Assembly: GCF_014145665.1 (NCBI RefSeq) | Contig: NZ_JACHTD010000009.1 | Coordinates: 97,352 to 161,351, forward strand | Direction of reading: 5' to 3' | DNA length: 64,000 nucleotides | Source of the DNA: Myroides sp. NP-2 | Lineage (GTDB): Bacteria > Bacteroidota > Bacteroidia > Flavobacteriales > Flavobacteriaceae | Shown: in pieces, positions 7,607 through 15,713 of the stretch | How the letters are laid out: each line of letters starts with the position of its first letter | Position numbering within the stretch: the stretch's first letter is position 1 | Made by a program: the position numbers and the translations under genes | The notes under the pieces: generated by a model | Told to the model about the DNA's origin: nothing | The model's database searches: none | Seen by the model: only the letters and a program-made list of their open reading frames with translations

Positions 7607-7813
7607 ATGAAATTTACACAATCAACCTTAAAAAAACTTTTAAAGGAAAAACTTAATTTAAATGAAATGGCAGAAATTAAAGGTCTTGGTGATGGACAGG
7701 ATTTTCTAGCAGGTTTTGCCTGTACCGCAGGTATTTTGACAGCTACAACAGGTTTAGGACTAGCTTTAGCCTTTGTAGGATGTAGTACTTTAATTGGTAA
7801 CAATGGTAAATAA
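7607..7813 (+). CDS. Bacteriocin-like secreted peptide precursor (68 aa)
   Basis: The product starts MKFTQSTLKKLLKEKLNLNE, a leader-like amphipathic stretch ending NEMAEIKGLGDG. That resembles double-glycine leaders (L-x-x-x-E-M-x-x-I-x-G-G), though the position of the second Gly is Leu here. The core is Gly/Ala-rich and hydrophobic (GFACTAGILTATTGLG then LALAFVGCSTLIG) with two Cys that could form a disulfide. The chosen ATG gives the leader start; an upstream in-frame ATG at 7574 adds an unlikely hydrophobic prefix. A small two-helix membrane protein follows 49 bases later and could give immunity. No processing peptidase or maturase lies nearby. Assignment rests on architecture only. Confidence 0.6.
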   Translation: MKFTQSTLKKLLKEKLNLNEMAEIKGLGDGQDFLAGFACTAGILTATTGLGLALAFVGCSTLIGNNGK

Positions 7814-7862
7814 TTAGGAGCTGATTTAACTGGTTAAATCAACTCTTCTGATCATCGAAAAA

Positions 7863-8048
7863 ATGAAAAAAAATATAATTAAAAACTCTTTATTGTTCTT
7901 TATCACAATTATATTGAACTACACGTATTATCATGATTACATTAAAGGCAATAAACCTTTATGGATTTTTCTATTTAGCATAGCATTGTCTTTATCATTT
8001 TTAAGCAATATCGTTTATGAAGTCATCAAAAGAAAAAAAAGAAAATAA
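7863..8048 (+). CDS. Small two-helix membrane protein, possible immunity protein (61 aa)
   Basis: The peptide starts MKKNIIKNSLLFFITI, has two hydrophobic helices (about 8-24 and 32-52) and ends in the basic tail KRKKRK, predicting both termini in the cytoplasm. Size, topology and position after a bacteriocin-like peptide are typical of bacteriocin immunity proteins, but I recognise no family motif. It is followed by a terminator, so the two genes look like one small unit. Confidence 0.5.
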   Translation: MKKNIIKNSLLFFITIILNYTYYHDYIKGNKPLWIFLFSIALSLSFLSNIVYEVIKRKKRK

Positions 8049-8105
8049 TTTTTATCTCCTTTTAGCCCTATACATCGCGATAAGATACCTACTCTTTCTA
8101 GTAGT

Positions 8106-8146
8106 AAAAAAAGAAGTCCTGACAAAAATCAGAACTTCTTTTTTTT
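8106..8146 (+). terminator. Terminator after the bacteriocin-like pair
   Basis: The stem AAAAAGAAGT-CTGA / TCAG-ACTTCTTTTT, with one mismatched pair and loop CAAAAA, ends in a run of eight T. Confidence 0.8.
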
Positions 8147-8181
8147 GTATTCAAGGAATGAATCTCAGTCAAATTCAAAGA

Positions 8182-8214
8182 CCACTTACCACTTACCACT
8201 TACCACTTACCACT
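8182..8214. repeat. Heptamer tandem repeat CCACTTA, four copies plus a part copy
   Basis: Exact 7-base units start at 8182, 8189, 8196 and 8203, followed by CCACT. The array lies just downstream of the stop of the minus-strand glycosyltransferase. The same unit forms the 20-copy array at 55951-56090. Confidence 0.9.
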
Positions 8215-8227
8215 CTTCATCTAACTC

Positions 8228-9538
8228 TCATTTCCCATCTCCATTCAACACACTCACCAAGCGTTCAGTCAATCGCTTGCGACCAAAATACTGTAAGCCC
8301 ATGGCGTGTACTCGGAGTTGATTGTTTTGATACTGTTCAAAATATTGCAGTAAGATTTCACTAATTTTATCTTTCTCACTGTATAAGGCATTGCGTCCTA
8401 CATTGGTTTGTTGCACTATTTCAAAGAAGTCAGACTCCTCCGGTCCAATGGCTAAAATCGGACGTTCTGCGGCCATATACTCAAACAGTTTTCCTGGAAT
8501 AATCGCTTTGGTATCATCGGAGTCAATTTCAACAAGCAACAACACTTGAGACGCGCGCATTTGCCTCAATGCTTCTTCATTGTCGACATAGCCTCTGTTA
8601 TCAGTACATTCCAACAGTTTAAATTCTGCCAAGGTATGGAGTATTTCATCGCTAATCTTTCCGATTAGCTTAAGCTCAAATGCGGCTTTAAATGCTTTGT
8701 TCTCCCTTCTCAACTCACTAATTGCTTTCCACAAAACACGTGGGTTGCGATTAGAGAGAAATGAGCCGATATGGGCTAAAGTAAATTTTTCATCCAGTGG
8801 AATTTTTCCTAAATGTGCCACATCATATCCATTGGTGATAATCGCAATGGGCTTTGCTGTTTTAGTTCTAAATTCTTTACTCGTTGTCTTACTCGTTACA
8901 ATTAGTTGATCTGCAGTTGTAAGCACTTCTTTTTCTAGCGCTAAATGCTTTTCTTTTGCTTTATGCGATAGTTTAAGTTCTTTATGATAACCTATTGTCG
9001 TCCAAGGATCTCTAAAGTCAGCCACCCACTTGATTTTTCTTTTTTTCTTCAAGCCCAATCCAATTAAATGGATGCTATGAGGAGGGCCTGTGGTGATGAT
9101 GGTTTCGATCTCAGGGTGTTGTTCTAAATAGGTGTTGAGGTAATCGATGGAGGGTTTTACCCATCCAACGCGTGCATCGGGAATAAACATATTACCGCGA
9201 ATCCACAGCAATAATTTATCCCATTTAGTTTGATTTCGAACTTGGGGAATCATTCCTGAACTCATCGTTTGTGCGCGTTGTCCCATTAATTTCTTCGCTA
9301 AAGAATACGGTTCTTTGATGGTTTTGCGCAAAATCGTTACCTCTGGGCTTACCTCCTGCTCTAGTTTGGTATCAATCAAGGGATAGTTTGCCCCATCAGG
9401 TACGTATACTATTGGTTCTATATCAAAATCGGGTAAATACTTGACGAACTTCAACCAGCGTTGAACACCTGGTCCCCCTGCAGGAGGCCAGTAATAACAA
9501 AGGATGAGTACTTTTTTCTTTTCTTTTTTCTTTTCCAT
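8228..9538 (-). CDS. Glycosyltransferase, GT4-like family
   Basis: The 436-residue product has a GT-B fold layout. The N-terminal Rossmann half starts KKVLILCYYWPPAGGPGVQRW, with the Gly-rich acceptor loop typical of family 4 enzymes. FRDPWTTIGY lies near residue 180. The C-terminal half has the donor-site pattern PGKLFEYMAAERPILAIGP with its conserved Glu. It probably adds a sugar to a surface polysaccharide or lipid; donor and acceptor cannot be told. A longer start at 9598 would overlap the preceding YfhO gene; the ATG at 9538 leaves 19 bases and starts right before the fold. It is co-transcribed with the YfhO gene. Confidence 0.85.
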   Translation of the reverse strand: MEKKKEKKKVLILCYYWPPAGGPGVQRWLKFVKYLPDFDIEPIVYVPDGANYPLIDTKLEQEVSPEVTILRKTIKEPYSLAKKLMGQRAQTMSSGMIPQVRNQTKWDKLLLWIRGNMFIPDARVGWVKPSIDYLNTYLEQHPEIETIITTGPPHSIHLIGLGLKKKRKIKWVADFRDPWTTIGYHKELKLSHKAKEKHLALEKEVLTTADQLIVTSKTTSKEFRTKTAKPIAIITNGYDVAHLGKIPLDEKFTLAHIGSFLSNRNPRVLWKAISELRRENKAFKAAFELKLIGKISDEILHTLAEFKLLECTDNRGYVDNEEALRQMRASQVLLLVEIDSDDTKAIIPGKLFEYMAAERPILAIGPEESDFFEIVQQTNVGRNALYSEKDKISEILLQYFEQYQNNQLRVHAMGLQYFGRKRLTERLVSVLNGDGK

Positions 9539-9557
9539 TTCAAGCAATAAATCACTT

Positions 9558-11981
9558 TTATTTTTCTTTTCTTTTTCTACATGTCCAAACGGCTCCAAGT
9601 GATAGGATTACAATCAACAAAGAGCTTGCCAAAGCAATGCGGCTACCTGTTTTTACCACTTGAGGTTCAAAGGTAAATTCAATCGTGTGCTTTCCTTCTG
9701 GAATAACTATAGCGCGCAACACATAGTCTACTGCTACAATAGGCACTTCTTTGCCATCAACCTTCGCCATCCATCCTTGTGGATAGTAAATTTCAGAAAA
9801 CACAGCTAATCCTTCTTGTGCGTTTGTCGATTCATAGGTTAGCTTATTGGCTTTATAAGAAGTTAACTGAATACGAGCTAAAGAATCTACGGCATAACTA
9901 TCTTTAATTGGCTGTTGAAACGCTTGTGTATTCAACACGGCGGTTGTTTTGGTGTTTATTTTACCCAAGGCCTGCATTTCTTGGTCTGCTGTTGTTACTT
10001 TTTCAACAGTAGATACAAACCATGCATTGCCATTAGCTTCGTTATTTAGCATGGCTACACTACGACCTTCTTCATCTGGTTGTATAATGTATTTTACATT
10101 CATCATATTGAAAACCGTCATCGGGTTTTGATTCAATTGATAGTCGACCAGTTGTTGGATTCTTCTCGGTTTTGCTGCGTGATATCCCCCAAGTGAATAA
10201 TGGAAATAGGACGCTTTTGCGCTATTTAATCCTCCCTGAGCATCAAAGACTCTAAAGTGAGAGGGATCGTTTAAAATTTGTTTGTCTGCTTGTGTGATTT
10301 CAAAGGGATCTTCCATTTTTCTAGCTGACACAAAAGAGGTTTCATTGACGTACTTGCGGTCTACCATAACTAAGTCACCAACGAGTAGCACACCGATAAT
10401 CACGAGGGCATACAGCTCTTTCAACTTGTCTTTTGCGAAAGCGAAAAGCACGGCAGCGGTAGCTAGTATTAATAGAAAGGAACGCAGTAAATCGTGGGTA
10501 TACATGGCCTTGCGCTCTTCAATTAATGCGCGGATAAAACCAGGACCAATTTCTCCATATGCACTGCGATAGTAATCGTCATTTAAACCTGTAAAGGAAA
10601 GCGTTCCTTTAATTACAAATAGAAAGACCAACAAACCGCCAGCGATAAGACTTGTTTTCTTTAAGGCATCTAGTTGTTGTTTTTGCTCGAGTTTAAAGAA
10701 GTTGTACAAGCCCAATACTGCTAGAACAGGTACACACATCTCTAGTATAACTTGAATAGAGGAAACCGCTCTAAATTTGTTGTACAAGGGCACATAATCG
10801 ATGAAGAAATTCGTCACTATTGGAAAGTTTTTTCCCCAAGACAACACCAAAGCCAATAAGGCTCCAGCTAAGAAAATATACTTGAGGTTTCGCTTTTCGG
10901 TAAACAAACCCAATACAAATAAGAAAAATACAATAGCTCCAATATAAGCAGGTGCAGCCACAATGGGTTGATCTCCCCAATACGTAGGAGCTTGCTTACT
11001 CATTTCTTTGGCTTGTTGCGGATTAGCACCAATTGAAGTAAGGTAGCGATAGATGGCATTATCTTCCTCAAGGGTTTCGTTATTTGCACCCCCTGTTAAA
11101 CGGGGAGATAGCAAGTTTAAGCTCTCAAAAATACCATAGCTATACTCTGTGATATAGTCATAGCTCATCGCATTAGAAGAGGTTTTAGGCGATCCATCTG
11201 GTTCATAGGTCAATTCACTTGCACTACGCGTACTAAACTTGGTATATTCCGCCGTTGCCATAATATTCGTTGCATTAGCCCCAATACTCAACACGGCTGA
11301 TCCAACTAAAATCGCATAGGCAATACCCAAGCCTTTCCAGTCTTTTGCTTTGCCATATTGGTAGGTATAGGCTATACCTAAAATCAATAAGAACAACAGC
11401 AAGTAATAGGTCATTTGGAAGTGGTTTGCGCTAATTTCTAGAGCAGCTGCCACAACCGTTAGAATCCCTCCTACTACGTATTTCTTTCGAAACACGAGTA
11501 TGACCCCTGCTACTACCATAGGCATATAAGCAATGGCGTGTGCTTTGGCGTTGTGTCCAACCCCTAAGATGATGATTAAATAAGTAGAGAATCCAAAAGC
11601 CAGCGATCCGATAAATGCCTTTAAGGGACGAATGCCCAAAACGAGAAGTAAGGCATAAAATCCGACGAAATACAAGAATAAATAGTCTGCAGGACGCGGT
11701 AAAAAACGGATGGCGCTATCTAAGTGTTTTACAAAATTATAGGGATACTTGGCACCTAACTGATAGGTCGGCATCCCTCCAAAAGCACTATTCGTCCAAT
11801 AAGGCTCTTCATTAAATTCTGCTCTAAAATTGTTTTGCTCTTTTGCCATCCCCGTATATTGTACAATATCAGACTGGTAGATAACCTTGTTCTGTAAAAC
11901 GGGAGAAAAATAAAGTAAGGCTACGACGATAAAACCTACCAACACCAAGAGATGTGGTACATATTTTTTTACTGCATTCAT
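9558..11981 (-). CDS. YfhO-family polytopic membrane protein
   Basis: The 807-residue product has an N-terminal helix, then many membrane helices (roughly residues 10-530), a soluble domain (about 545-765) and a final helix before the basic tail RKRKEK. The pattern of a GT-C-like membrane core with an early extracytoplasmic acidic motif (YQSDIVQYTGM) fits the YfhO family, whose members are linked to surface glycan or lipid glycosylation. It lies upstream of a GT4 enzyme in the same unit, and both may act on one cell-envelope glycan. The substrate is unknown. Confidence 0.88.
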   Translation of the reverse strand: MNAVKKYVPHLLVLVGFIVVALLYFSPVLQNKVIYQSDIVQYTGMAKEQNNFRAEFNEEPYWTNSAFGGMPTYQLGAKYPYNFVKHLDSAIRFLPRPADYLFLYFVGFYALLLVLGIRPLKAFIGSLAFGFSTYLIIILGVGHNAKAHAIAYMPMVVAGVILVFRKKYVVGGILTVVAAALEISANHFQMTYYLLLFLLILGIAYTYQYGKAKDWKGLGIAYAILVGSAVLSIGANATNIMATAEYTKFSTRSASELTYEPDGSPKTSSNAMSYDYITEYSYGIFESLNLLSPRLTGGANNETLEEDNAIYRYLTSIGANPQQAKEMSKQAPTYWGDQPIVAAPAYIGAIVFFLFVLGLFTEKRNLKYIFLAGALLALVLSWGKNFPIVTNFFIDYVPLYNKFRAVSSIQVILEMCVPVLAVLGLYNFFKLEQKQQLDALKKTSLIAGGLLVFLFVIKGTLSFTGLNDDYYRSAYGEIGPGFIRALIEERKAMYTHDLLRSFLLILATAAVLFAFAKDKLKELYALVIIGVLLVGDLVMVDRKYVNETSFVSARKMEDPFEITQADKQILNDPSHFRVFDAQGGLNSAKASYFHYSLGGYHAAKPRRIQQLVDYQLNQNPMTVFNMMNVKYIIQPDEEGRSVAMLNNEANGNAWFVSTVEKVTTADQEMQALGKINTKTTAVLNTQAFQQPIKDSYAVDSLARIQLTSYKANKLTYESTNAQEGLAVFSEIYYPQGWMAKVDGKEVPIVAVDYVLRAIVIPEGKHTIEFTFEPQVVKTGSRIALASSLLIVILSLGAVWTCRKRKEK

Positions 11982-12161
11982 GCTATAAAACTACTTTGCT
12001 TTGATTGAATTCTGTTCAATTAGCTAAAGTAAGTAATTTTAAGGTTAGATGTGTGTATTTTTTTTGAAACCTGTCCATAAATACTAGGAATATCCCTACT
12101 TGCCACAGCTTTTTTAGGTGAATAGATGAATGAGTAGAACTCCTACGCTAGGGAGATGTAT

Positions 12162-12190
12162 AAAAAAAAGCTCCCTTGAGAGGAGCTTGT
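12162..12190 (-). terminator. Terminator after the DUF4834 gene
   Basis: On the minus strand the stem AAGCTCC/GGGAGCTT with a short loop leads into eight T, 3 bases beyond the stop at 12193. The adjoining 11982-12161 shows no gene. Confidence 0.85.
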
Positions 12191-12192
12191 TG

Positions 12193-12486
12193 TTATTTTG
12201 TGTCTACTTCTTCGTAATCGATATATTCGCCAACGACTTTTGTTGAGCGAGGGAATTTATCTTTCCCTGTCGATGTATTTTGATTCGTAAAATCAGGTTC
12301 TTGTTGAGATGTTCTATTTTGTTGATAAAAATCTTGCTGTTGCTGTTGAAAATTTCGTTCTACTTTCTTTGCCATTTTATAGACAAAAAGTGGAAATAAA
12401 TAACGCATCGCAAATTTAAAAGCATAATAGATCACTACTATAATAACTAATGTTCTTAAAAAACCTCCAAATGATGCTATATCCAT
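12193..12486 (-). CDS. DUF4834-like small membrane protein
   Basis: The 97-residue protein begins MDIASFGGFLRTLVIIV, has one N-terminal membrane helix (about 9-30), a basic and Gln-rich linker (KVERNFQQQQQDFYQQN) and a C-terminal motif with VVGEYIDYEEVD. This layout matches a conserved flavobacterial family of unknown function (DUF4834, from memory). A promoter-like element lies just upstream and a terminator follows, so it is a single-gene unit. Confidence 0.7.
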   Translation of the reverse strand: MDIASFGGFLRTLVIIVVIYYAFKFAMRYLFPLFVYKMAKKVERNFQQQQQDFYQQNRTSQQEPDFTNQNTSTGKDKFPRSTKVVGEYIDYEEVDTK

Positions 12487-12501
12487 ACTTTACCTTTTTT
12501 T

Positions 12502-12509
12502 CAAAAATA
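12502..12509 (-). promoter_or_regulatory. -7 element for the DUF4834 gene
   Basis: The minus strand reads TATTTTTG, an exact TAnnTTTG match ending 15 bases before the ATG, which would give a very short leader. Confidence 0.45.
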
Positions 12510-12563
12510 GCAATTTTTTCAAACATCTAGTCTTGAGAATTCTTAAATAATTGATAAATTAAC

Positions 12564-12950
12564 CTAGTCTTTTTCTGCCTTCCAAGCTTTATAACCTCCA
12601 GCTAACTCGATGACTTGAAATCCTGCTTCTTGCATTTTTTTTGCAGCTCCTGCACTTCGTTTTCCTGATTGACAAAAGATATATACAGGTTGCGAAGAAT
12701 CTAATTCTTTTATTTGTTGGTCAAAATCATCTCCTAAATAATCTAAGTTAACCGCATTAGCGATTGTGCCTTCTTGGTATTCTTTTGGTGTTCTAACGTC
12801 GACTAACTGCACTTTACGGGCTGTAATTTGCTTCTCAAAGGCAAGGGGTTGAACCAATTCTTTCTCTTTCACTTCCTGGGCAGTAACCTTAAAAAAAGAG
12901 AACATTAGTAAAGTAGCTGTTAAAAAACTATTTTTCATCGTATATTTCAT
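12564..12950 (-). CDS. Exported rhodanese-like sulfurtransferase domain protein
   Basis: The 128-residue product has a signal peptide (MKNSFLTATLLMFSFF, cleavage probably after VTAQ) and a single rhodanese domain: VDVRTPKEYQEGTIANAVNL, then the active-site loop FCQSGKRSAGAA with the catalytic Cys, then GGYKAWKAE. Rhodanese domains transfer sulfane sulfur; in this periplasmic form the substrate is unknown. Two starts are possible (12950 or 12938); both give the same signal peptide core. It is divergent from the coproporphyrinogen oxidase gene. Confidence 0.85.
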   Translation of the reverse strand: MKYTMKNSFLTATLLMFSFFKVTAQEVKEKELVQPLAFEKQITARKVQLVDVRTPKEYQEGTIANAVNLDYLGDDFDQQIKELDSSQPVYIFCQSGKRSAGAAKKMQEAGFQVIELAGGYKAWKAEKD

Positions 12951-13004
12951 CTAAATATTTTTAATCAAGTGACAAATATCAGGATTAGTATTTGTTATTC
13001 CTGT

Positions 13005-13012
13005 TACATTTG
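13005..13012 (+). promoter_or_regulatory. -7 element for the hemN-type gene
   Basis: TACATTTG matches TAnnTTTG exactly and ends 17 bases before the ATG at 13030, predicting a leader of about ten bases. Confidence 0.55.
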
Positions 13013-13015
13013 TTA

Positions 13016-13023
13016 CAAATATA
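13016..13023 (-). promoter_or_regulatory. -7 element for the rhodanese gene
   Basis: TATATTTG on the minus strand matches TAnnTTTG exactly. It lies 3 bases from the -7 element of the opposite promoter, so RNA polymerase can probably occupy only one at a time. Confidence 0.45.
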
Positions 13024-13029
13024 CGAAAA

Positions 13030-14391
13030 ATGGCTACCCCTCTAATTCAAAAATACAATGTACCTGGTCCTCGATATACCAGTTATCCTACTGTTCCCTA
13101 TTGGGATGAGACGAGTTTTTCTCGTGATAAATGGCTAAAAAGTGTCAAAGCAACTTTTGATCAAACCAATCAAAGTGAAGGTATCAGTTTATACATTCAC
13201 TTGCCGTACTGCGAGAGTTTATGTACGTTTTGTGGTTGTCACAAGCACATCACCAAACGCCATGAAGTGGAAATTCCCTACATACAAGCCGTATTAAAAG
13301 AATGGGCGTTGTATTGTACCTTGTTAGAAGATAAGCCGCGAATCAAAGAGATTCACTTAGGCGGAGGCACACCTACATTTTTTACACCGGAACACCTACA
13401 GCTGTTAATTGAAGGAATATTAGCGCGTGCTGAAAAAGCTCCACAGTATGAATTCAGCTTTGAAGGTCATCCAAACAACACAACAAGAGAGCATTTACAA
13501 ACTTTATATACCCTTGGTTTTCGAAGAGTTAGCTTTGGTGTACAAGACTACAATCGCGAGATACAAAAGGCCATAAATCGTAATCAAACGTTTCACGATG
13601 TTGCTAAAGTAACTCTTTGGGCCAAGGAATTGGGCTATACTTCTATTTCTCATGATATAATTTTTGGTTTGCCTTTTCAGACCATCGATCACGTGGTGGA
13701 TACCATTGAGAAAACTAAGTCTTTATCCCCTGATCGCTTGGCTTTTTACAGCTATGCTCATGTGCCATGGATCAAAGGCAATGGACAACGCGGTTTTAAA
13801 GATGAGGATGTTCCCAAAGATGAGGAAAAGAGAAAGCTTTATGAAATAGGAAAAAACCTATTGGAAGAAAAGGGATATATTGAAATTGGGATGGATCACT
13901 TCGCTTTAAAGTCGGACAGCTTGTACAAAGCGATGAATACCAATAGTATTCACCGAAACTTCATGGGGTATACTTCATCTAAGACAGATGTAATGATCGG
14001 ATTAGGTGTTTCTGCGATTAGCGACAGCTGGACTGCTTTTGCTCAAAACGAAAAAAACATAGAAACCTACTATGCACTACTTGAAAAAAATGAAATTCCA
14101 GTAGTAAAAGGTCATATTTTAAACGAAGAAGATTTGATAATTAGAAAACATATCCTACATTTAATGTGTGATTTAAAAACCGATTTGTCTGACGATTTAC
14201 ATTTAATTGATTTCCAACCTATTTTGGAGGAATTAAAAGAAATGGAAAACGACCAGTTGATCACCATTAACAATCACGTCATTACGGTGAACAAAGTAGG
14301 GCGTGCTTTTGTTCGCAATATATGTATGGCTTTGGATTTGCGTTTGCAACGCAACAAACCAGACCGCGCTTTATTTTCTATGACGATTTAA
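13030..14391 (+). CDS. hemN: Oxygen-independent coproporphyrinogen III oxidase (radical SAM)
   Basis: HemN converts coproporphyrinogen III to protoporphyrinogen IX without oxygen in haem synthesis. The 453-residue product starts MATPLIQKYNVPGPRYTSYP, which is the HemN N-terminus. It has the radical-SAM cysteine motif YCESLCTFCGC near residue 60 (CxxxCxxCxC, as in true HemN), GGGTPTFF for SAM binding near 112, and the HemN C-terminal domain. Length matches HemN rather than the shorter HemW. A small membrane protein gene follows after 11 bases. Confidence 0.95.
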   Translation: MATPLIQKYNVPGPRYTSYPTVPYWDETSFSRDKWLKSVKATFDQTNQSEGISLYIHLPYCESLCTFCGCHKHITKRHEVEIPYIQAVLKEWALYCTLLEDKPRIKEIHLGGGTPTFFTPEHLQLLIEGILARAEKAPQYEFSFEGHPNNTTREHLQTLYTLGFRRVSFGVQDYNREIQKAINRNQTFHDVAKVTLWAKELGYTSISHDIIFGLPFQTIDHVVDTIEKTKSLSPDRLAFYSYAHVPWIKGNGQRGFKDEDVPKDEEKRKLYEIGKNLLEEKGYIEIGMDHFALKSDSLYKAMNTNSIHRNFMGYTSSKTDVMIGLGVSAISDSWTAFAQNEKNIETYYALLEKNEIPVVKGHILNEEDLIIRKHILHLMCDLKTDLSDDLHLIDFQPILEELKEMENDQLITINNHVITVNKVGRAFVRNICMALDLRLQRNKPDRALFSMTI

Positions 14392-14402
14392 TTGAACTAG
14401 CT

Positions 14403-14603
14403 ATGAATAAAAAAGTTGAAAAAATAACCACCTATCTTGTCCTTTTTCTTTTAGTCTATGGGATCTACCAACTTGACCTAGACAATCTTTGGTCCATACA
14501 GGTGAATTGGTTTTCATTCCTGGCTTTTATCATATTCTTCTGCTATTTGGTGTTTTCATTAAAGCATGCAGCAAAAAAGCAAGATATGCAAAAACAAAAA
14601 TAA
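14403..14603 (+). CDS. Small two-helix membrane protein after hemN (66 aa)
   Basis: The frame begins MNKKVEKITTYLVLFLLVYG and has two membrane helices (about 9-26 and 36-54) with a basic C-terminus (KKQDMQKQK). The ATG at 14403 was chosen because earlier in-frame starts lie inside hemN. It is 11 bases after the hemN stop and before a terminator, so it is probably co-transcribed. I do not recognise the family. Confidence 0.6.
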   Translation: MNKKVEKITTYLVLFLLVYGIYQLDLDNLWSIQVNWFSFLAFIIFFCYLVFSLKHAAKKQDMQKQK

Positions 14604-14664
14604 GGAACAGAAGAAGCAAAAAACAGATTGTTTTATTACTATATACAACTGCCACTATAATTTA

Positions 14665-14698
14665 TAAAAAAAGGAGAACCATGCGTTCTCCTTTTTTT
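14665..14698. terminator. Bidirectional terminator between hemN unit and pldA
   Basis: The stem AAAAAAGGAGAAC/GTTCTCCTTTTTT with loop CATGC has A- and T-runs on both sides and lies between two convergent genes. Confidence 0.85.
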
Positions 14699-14712
14699 AT
14701 GTCATATTGTTA

Positions 14713-15630
14713 TTAATACCACTCCATTAGGGATATTCCTACCCCAATTGTTGTTTGGTTCCAATTGTAGTCAATTAGCGATTCACCATATCCATTGTTA
14801 ATTACAAAGAAAGCCTTTAGGTTATTCTTAATGGGATAGGTATAGGTGAATTCGTGAAATCCTCTATAATCTTCATTTAAACGCATATTATTTCGCATCA
14901 TAAAGGTAAAAACTTGTCCGTTTCGTTGATAAGCCACTGTTAGTTCACCTTTTCCATAGTATTCTGAAATACGCGCATTGTCGTCACTTTTATTTTTCTC
15001 TTTCAGTCGCATCCAGGGTTTAACCATAATAGTCCAATCCCTATACTCCATCCCAAGGTGAAAAACCAAGCGATTCCAGCTTCTTGAGGTTGGTTCACTC
15101 TTTCCATTGGACTGGTGATTGAAGGCTAAACCGGCCATTTTAAATTTTAGGTTGTGCAAGGACAAATCCAACGGATAGTTAAAGATGATTTCAGGTTCAT
15201 AGTTCAACTCCCGAAAAGGTCTAGAAATCTTCTCATTATACGCTTGCCAATTGGCGGTTTGCGTAAAAGCCAACCAAATATCCCCCTTGCCAAATAACAG
15301 TCCTTCCACTACTTTGGTTTTGAAACTCAACTGAAAGCGAATTTCGGTTTCATTGTAATTATTCGCAGCGGGTCTATCCATGTGCTCGCTATAGCTAAAC
15401 GGCTGGTTATTGGGTCTATTAGACCAACGCCCAGGCAATACATAGATGGGTTTATAGGGAGAAATAGTAAACGTTTTTCCCTTGGCCGTTGGACCTAAAT
15501 CCCATCGTTCCGACAGCGAATGAACATCCTCTTGTTCGAATAAATTATCCGTTGACGGTGTTTGCGCATAAGCGCCACAGGTAGCAATAAGGGCTAATCC
15601 TAAACATTGTCTATACTTTTTCAGTTTCAT
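14713..15630 (-). CDS. pldA: Outer membrane phospholipase A1
   Basis: OMPLA is an outer-membrane beta-barrel that hydrolyses phospholipids misplaced in the outer leaflet. The 305-residue product has a signal peptide ending CGAYAQ and the barrel motif FNHQSNGKSEPTSRSWNR near residues 168-186. It contains the His-x-Ser pair of the catalytic triad (E. coli H142/S144) and the conserved second Ser segment. The C-terminal strand ends in an aromatic residue (SLMEWY), as required for barrel insertion. It has no operon partner; the topoisomerase genes lie upstream on the same strand, 83 bases away. Confidence 0.88.
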   Translation of the reverse strand: MKLKKYRQCLGLALIATCGAYAQTPSTDNLFEQEDVHSLSERWDLGPTAKGKTFTISPYKPIYVLPGRWSNRPNNQPFSYSEHMDRPAANNYNETEIRFQLSFKTKVVEGLLFGKGDIWLAFTQTANWQAYNEKISRPFRELNYEPEIIFNYPLDLSLHNLKFKMAGLAFNHQSNGKSEPTSRSWNRLVFHLGMEYRDWTIMVKPWMRLKEKNKSDDNARISEYYGKGELTVAYQRNGQVFTFMMRNNMRLNEDYRGFHEFTYTYPIKNNLKAFFVINNGYGESLIDYNWNQTTIGVGISLMEWY

Positions 15631-15713
15631 GTACTATTCCTGTTTATTTACGCTCTAGTATCCATCACGACGACTACCGTAGGTTATGCTTCTTTCAAAG
15701 TTGTACAATCAAT

